Assembly (NCBI GenBank): GCA_020632695.1
Contig: JACKFB010000005.1
Location: 314,575 to 378,574 of the forward strand
Length of the DNA: 64,000 nt
Origin: Deltaproteobacteria bacterium
GTDB taxonomy: Bacteria; Myxococcota_A; UBA9042; PHBI01; JACKFB01
Reading direction: 5' to 3'
This document shows positions 62,458 through 64,000 of this stretch, one piece after another. Position numbers and translations under genes: made by a program. The notes under the pieces were generated by a model. It was given only the letters and a program-made list of their open reading frames with translations, searched no databases and was not told the DNA's origin. The stretch's first letter is position 1; each line of letters opens with the position of its first letter.

Positions 62458-63027
62458 TCAGGCCTCGTCCCAGCGCGTCGTCAGGCGGAGCCGCTTCGAC
62501 TCGGCCGCGACCTCCTGCTTGCGATTGCGCAGGGCGGCCAGCTCCCCCAGCAGCTTCCAGTAGTGCTCGACGAGCGTCGGCAGGTACAGCCCCTTCACGA
62601 ACCAGGTGGGAGACTTGTAGATGGGACGATCCGCGTCATCCAACCCGAAGTCCGACAGCAGCGTCCTCGCGTCGCCCTCGACCGTGCGGATCACCTCCCA
62701 CACGGCGTCGGCGCCGACGAGGCTCCGGGTGTCGTCCGGCTCCGCATGGCCCTGGGCCCACAGGTCGTCGTCGGCGAGGGCAGCCAGGATGCGCTCACCG
62801 GCGCGCGCGCCCTCTTCGGTGGCGCGGCGCTTGAGCTCCTTGACCTGCTCGTCGGAGAGCCGCTCGGCGACCTCGGTGCGAGCCAGGAAGCGGCGCTTGG
62901 CCTCCCGGCTCACGAAGGACGGGATGTCCTCAGCCAGGACGGCGCGAATCTGTTCCACGACCTGCTTGAAGCGCTGGTTGCACAGGGCGATCTGGTCATC
63001 CAGTTCCTTGACGGTGCCCTCGTCCAC
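62458..63027 (-). CDS. Unknown helical protein
   Basis: Encodes 189 residues from GTG 63027, with GGAGGG 8 bases upstream. The ATG at 63084 in the same frame overlaps the promoter region and is rejected. The N-terminal half is a Lys/Glu-rich, coiled-coil-like stretch (DDQIALCNQRFKQVVEQIRA, VAERLSDEQVKELKRRA) and the C-terminal half ends in LRNRKQEVAAESKRLRL. No family was recognised and no membrane segment or signal peptide is present. Probably cytoplasmic. Confidence 0.7.
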   Translation of the reverse strand: MDEGTVKELDDQIALCNQRFKQVVEQIRAVLAEDIPSFVSREAKRRFLARTEVAERLSDEQVKELKRRATEEGARAGERILAALADDDLWAQGHAEPDDTRSLVGADAVWEVIRTVEGDARTLLSDFGLDDADRPIYKSPTWFVKGLYLPTLVEHYWKLLGELAALRNRKQEVAAESKRLRLTTRWDEA

Positions 63028-63062
63028 GGCTGAGCCCTCCGGCGTCCACGAGTGATGGGGCG

Positions 63063-63091
63063 GGTATACAACTCGGCCGATCACGCGGCAA
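63063..63091 (-). promoter_or_regulatory. sigma-70-type promoter for the helical protein gene
   Basis: Read leftward: TTGCCG (63091-63086), 17-base spacer, TATACC (63068-63063). The transcript would start near 63056, about 29 bases before GTG 63027. Confidence 0.55.
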
Positions 63092-63156
63092 CAAGGCGCG
63101 CCCTGGCCGGCCTCGCGCGCAGGTGGCTCCGCCGGTTGACGGGCCGCGGGCGCGAG

Positions 63157-64000
63157 TCAGAACGACTGACCGACCCCTGCGAGGATGGTCACGGGCGCGA
63201 CGCCGCGAGCGAGGCGCCCACCGTCGAGGATCGGCACGGCCGCATCCAGCGAGAACACCATCGGGCTCAGGCCTCCGACGACGTAATGGAAGCGCAGCCC
63301 GTAGCCGACTCCCAACGACAGCGCAGCCTGGCGGAACGTGCCGCGCGGTGTCGCGCCCAGCAGGCCGGCGTCCACGAAGAAGACCCCGTCGATGCCCTGC
63401 ACCCAGGCGAGGTGGCCCACGTCGATGGCGACATCGCGGGTGTAGCGATGACGCCACTCCAGGCTGCCGGTGATGCGCATCTCCCCCAGCCGGGCGAAGG
63501 TCGCGAAGGCGCGCACCGCGCCCAATCCGCCGATGCCGAGCGACTCGGACGAGGAGACCTCGCCGAAGAGGGCGTCTGCCCGGAGCACGCCGCCCAGGGT
63601 GTGGCGGGCCCCGACCGGGACGAGGCGACCCAGGAACCCGCTGACCGAGAAGCCGGCGTCGGCGCGGCCATCGCGCAGCGCCATCGTCGGCCCGAGCCAG
63701 AGCCCCCTGGCCACGCCGCGGCGGGGGTCGGTGCGGCTGCGGAAGGTGAGGTCGCCGAAGCCCACCCGCAGCCTGAGGCCCAGACCGCTCCCCAGCTTCC
63801 CCTGCGGCTTCAGCCAGGCGACCGAGGTCCCGAGGCCCAGACCGAAGCGCCGACGGTTCGGGACGACCTTGGGCCCGAGTCCGCGGATCCAGTCGACGGA
63901 GACCCCCGTGCGCCGCTCCAGGTCGAAGGCGGCGAGGAGGATGCTGTTGTCGATGTCCGCCTCCCGCCGGATGAACCCGGTGATGAGGGTGTCCACGCGG
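63157..64000 (-). CDS. Omp85/BamA-type outer-membrane barrel, C-terminal part (partial)
   Basis: The frame is open to the window end, so only the last 281 residues are seen. They form a series of amphipathic beta strands. The segment GGLGAVRAFATF with ITGSLEWRHRYTRDVAID, and DGVFFVDAGLLG further on, correspond to the conserved barrel strands of the Omp85/surface-antigen family, and the chain ends in Phe (GVGQSF), the usual last residue of an outer-membrane barrel. The N-terminal POTRA or other domains would lie beyond 64000, so BamA, TamA or a patatin-linked barrel cannot be told apart. Confidence 0.7.
   Translation of the reverse strand, partial: RVDTLITGFIRREADIDNSILLAAFDLERRTGVSVDWIRGLGPKVVPNRRRFGLGLGTSVAWLKPQGKLGSGLGLRLRVGFGDLTFRSRTDPRRGVARGLWLGPTMALRDGRADAGFSVSGFLGRLVPVGARHTLGGVLRADALFGEVSSSESLGIGGLGAVRAFATFARLGEMRITGSLEWRHRYTRDVAIDVGHLAWVQGIDGVFFVDAGLLGATPRGTFRQAALSLGVGYGLRFHYVVGGLSPMVFSLDAAVPILDGGRLARGVAPVTILAGVGQSF

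Noticed and set aside
62458..63084. ATG 63084 as start of the helical protein
   Set aside because: It lies inside the predicted promoter, upstream of the expected transcript start, and lacks a ribosome binding site; GTG 63027 has GGAGGG at good spacing.

Overview
The window is GC-rich chromosomal DNA with the character of a Myxococcota (former Deltaproteobacteria) bacterium. The evidence for this is an outer-membrane and periplasmic gene set resembling the Myxococcus Glt/Cgl gliding apparatus, a long Cys-rich surface protein ending in a MYXO-CTERM-like sorting signal, many lipoproteins and TPR proteins, PilZ and Ser/Thr-kinase-like signalling proteins, and a probable sigma-54 promoter with an upstream activator array. 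Genes are tightly packed. ATGA/GTGA stop-start overlaps are the rule inside operons, and several convergent pairs overlap at their 3' ends. No insertion sequence, prophage, CRISPR array or rRNA was seen. One tRNA (CAT anticodon) is present.

Region 1 (1-10.8 kb): the 5' end of a leftward secreted-protein gene, then a rightward cluster of VWA-domain adhesin-like protein, outer-membrane barrel, GltC-like, GltD/AgmU-like and GltE/AglT-like TPR proteins and a CglF-like 84-residue protein. This looks like the envelope half of a gliding or focal-adhesion machine; no inner-membrane motor genes lie in the window. Region 2 (10.9-18.4 kb): a MrfA-like helicase and MrfB-like exonuclease operon (DNA repair) coupled to a GT-B-like protein of unknown role, then a flippase-like membrane protein and a metallophosphoesterase. 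Region 3 (18.5-22 kb): rpsU, and a CPBP intramembrane protease gene convergent with and overlapping the gene of a 14-repeat, MYXO-CTERM-like surface protein, a possible sorting protease and substrate pair. Region 4 (22.3-33 kb): an AsmA-like/GT51 transglycosylase fusion, a peptide-binding lipoprotein, a GH-A-like lipoprotein and gluQ in one overlapping chain, then an epimerase and an unknown membrane-anchored protein.

Region 5 (33-41.4 kb): signalling proteins, namely a degenerate cyclase/STAND/TPR protein, a kinase with an altered catalytic loop and a double-PilZ protein, along with a CAP-domain lipoprotein and two tandem QueD/PTPS family genes. Region 6 (41.4-48.3 kb): a beta-propeller di-haem cytochrome lipoprotein, a DUF2723 GT-C protein, and a leftward lipoprotein plus FadL-like porin pair. 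Region 7 (48.6-52.5 kb): a leftward nucleoside-salvage operon (DeoB-like, deoA, punA, cdd) in which the DeoB-like protein has lost its catalytic residues. Region 8 (52.5-59.8 kb): an ABC exporter, a single-chain aconitase-family enzyme with the swivel domain first, a TPR protein, a lytic transglycosylase and a NUDIX hydrolase. Region 9 (59.8-64 kb): a PEGA-domain protein divergent from a sigma-54-driven lamin-tail lipoprotein with a TGTCCC/GGGACA site array between them, the tRNA, a coiled-coil protein, and the 3' part of an Omp85-like barrel gene.

All family assignments were made by reading motifs by eye; no database search was run. Most start codons rest on Shine-Dalgarno-like sequence, promoter position or overlap with the previous stop codon.
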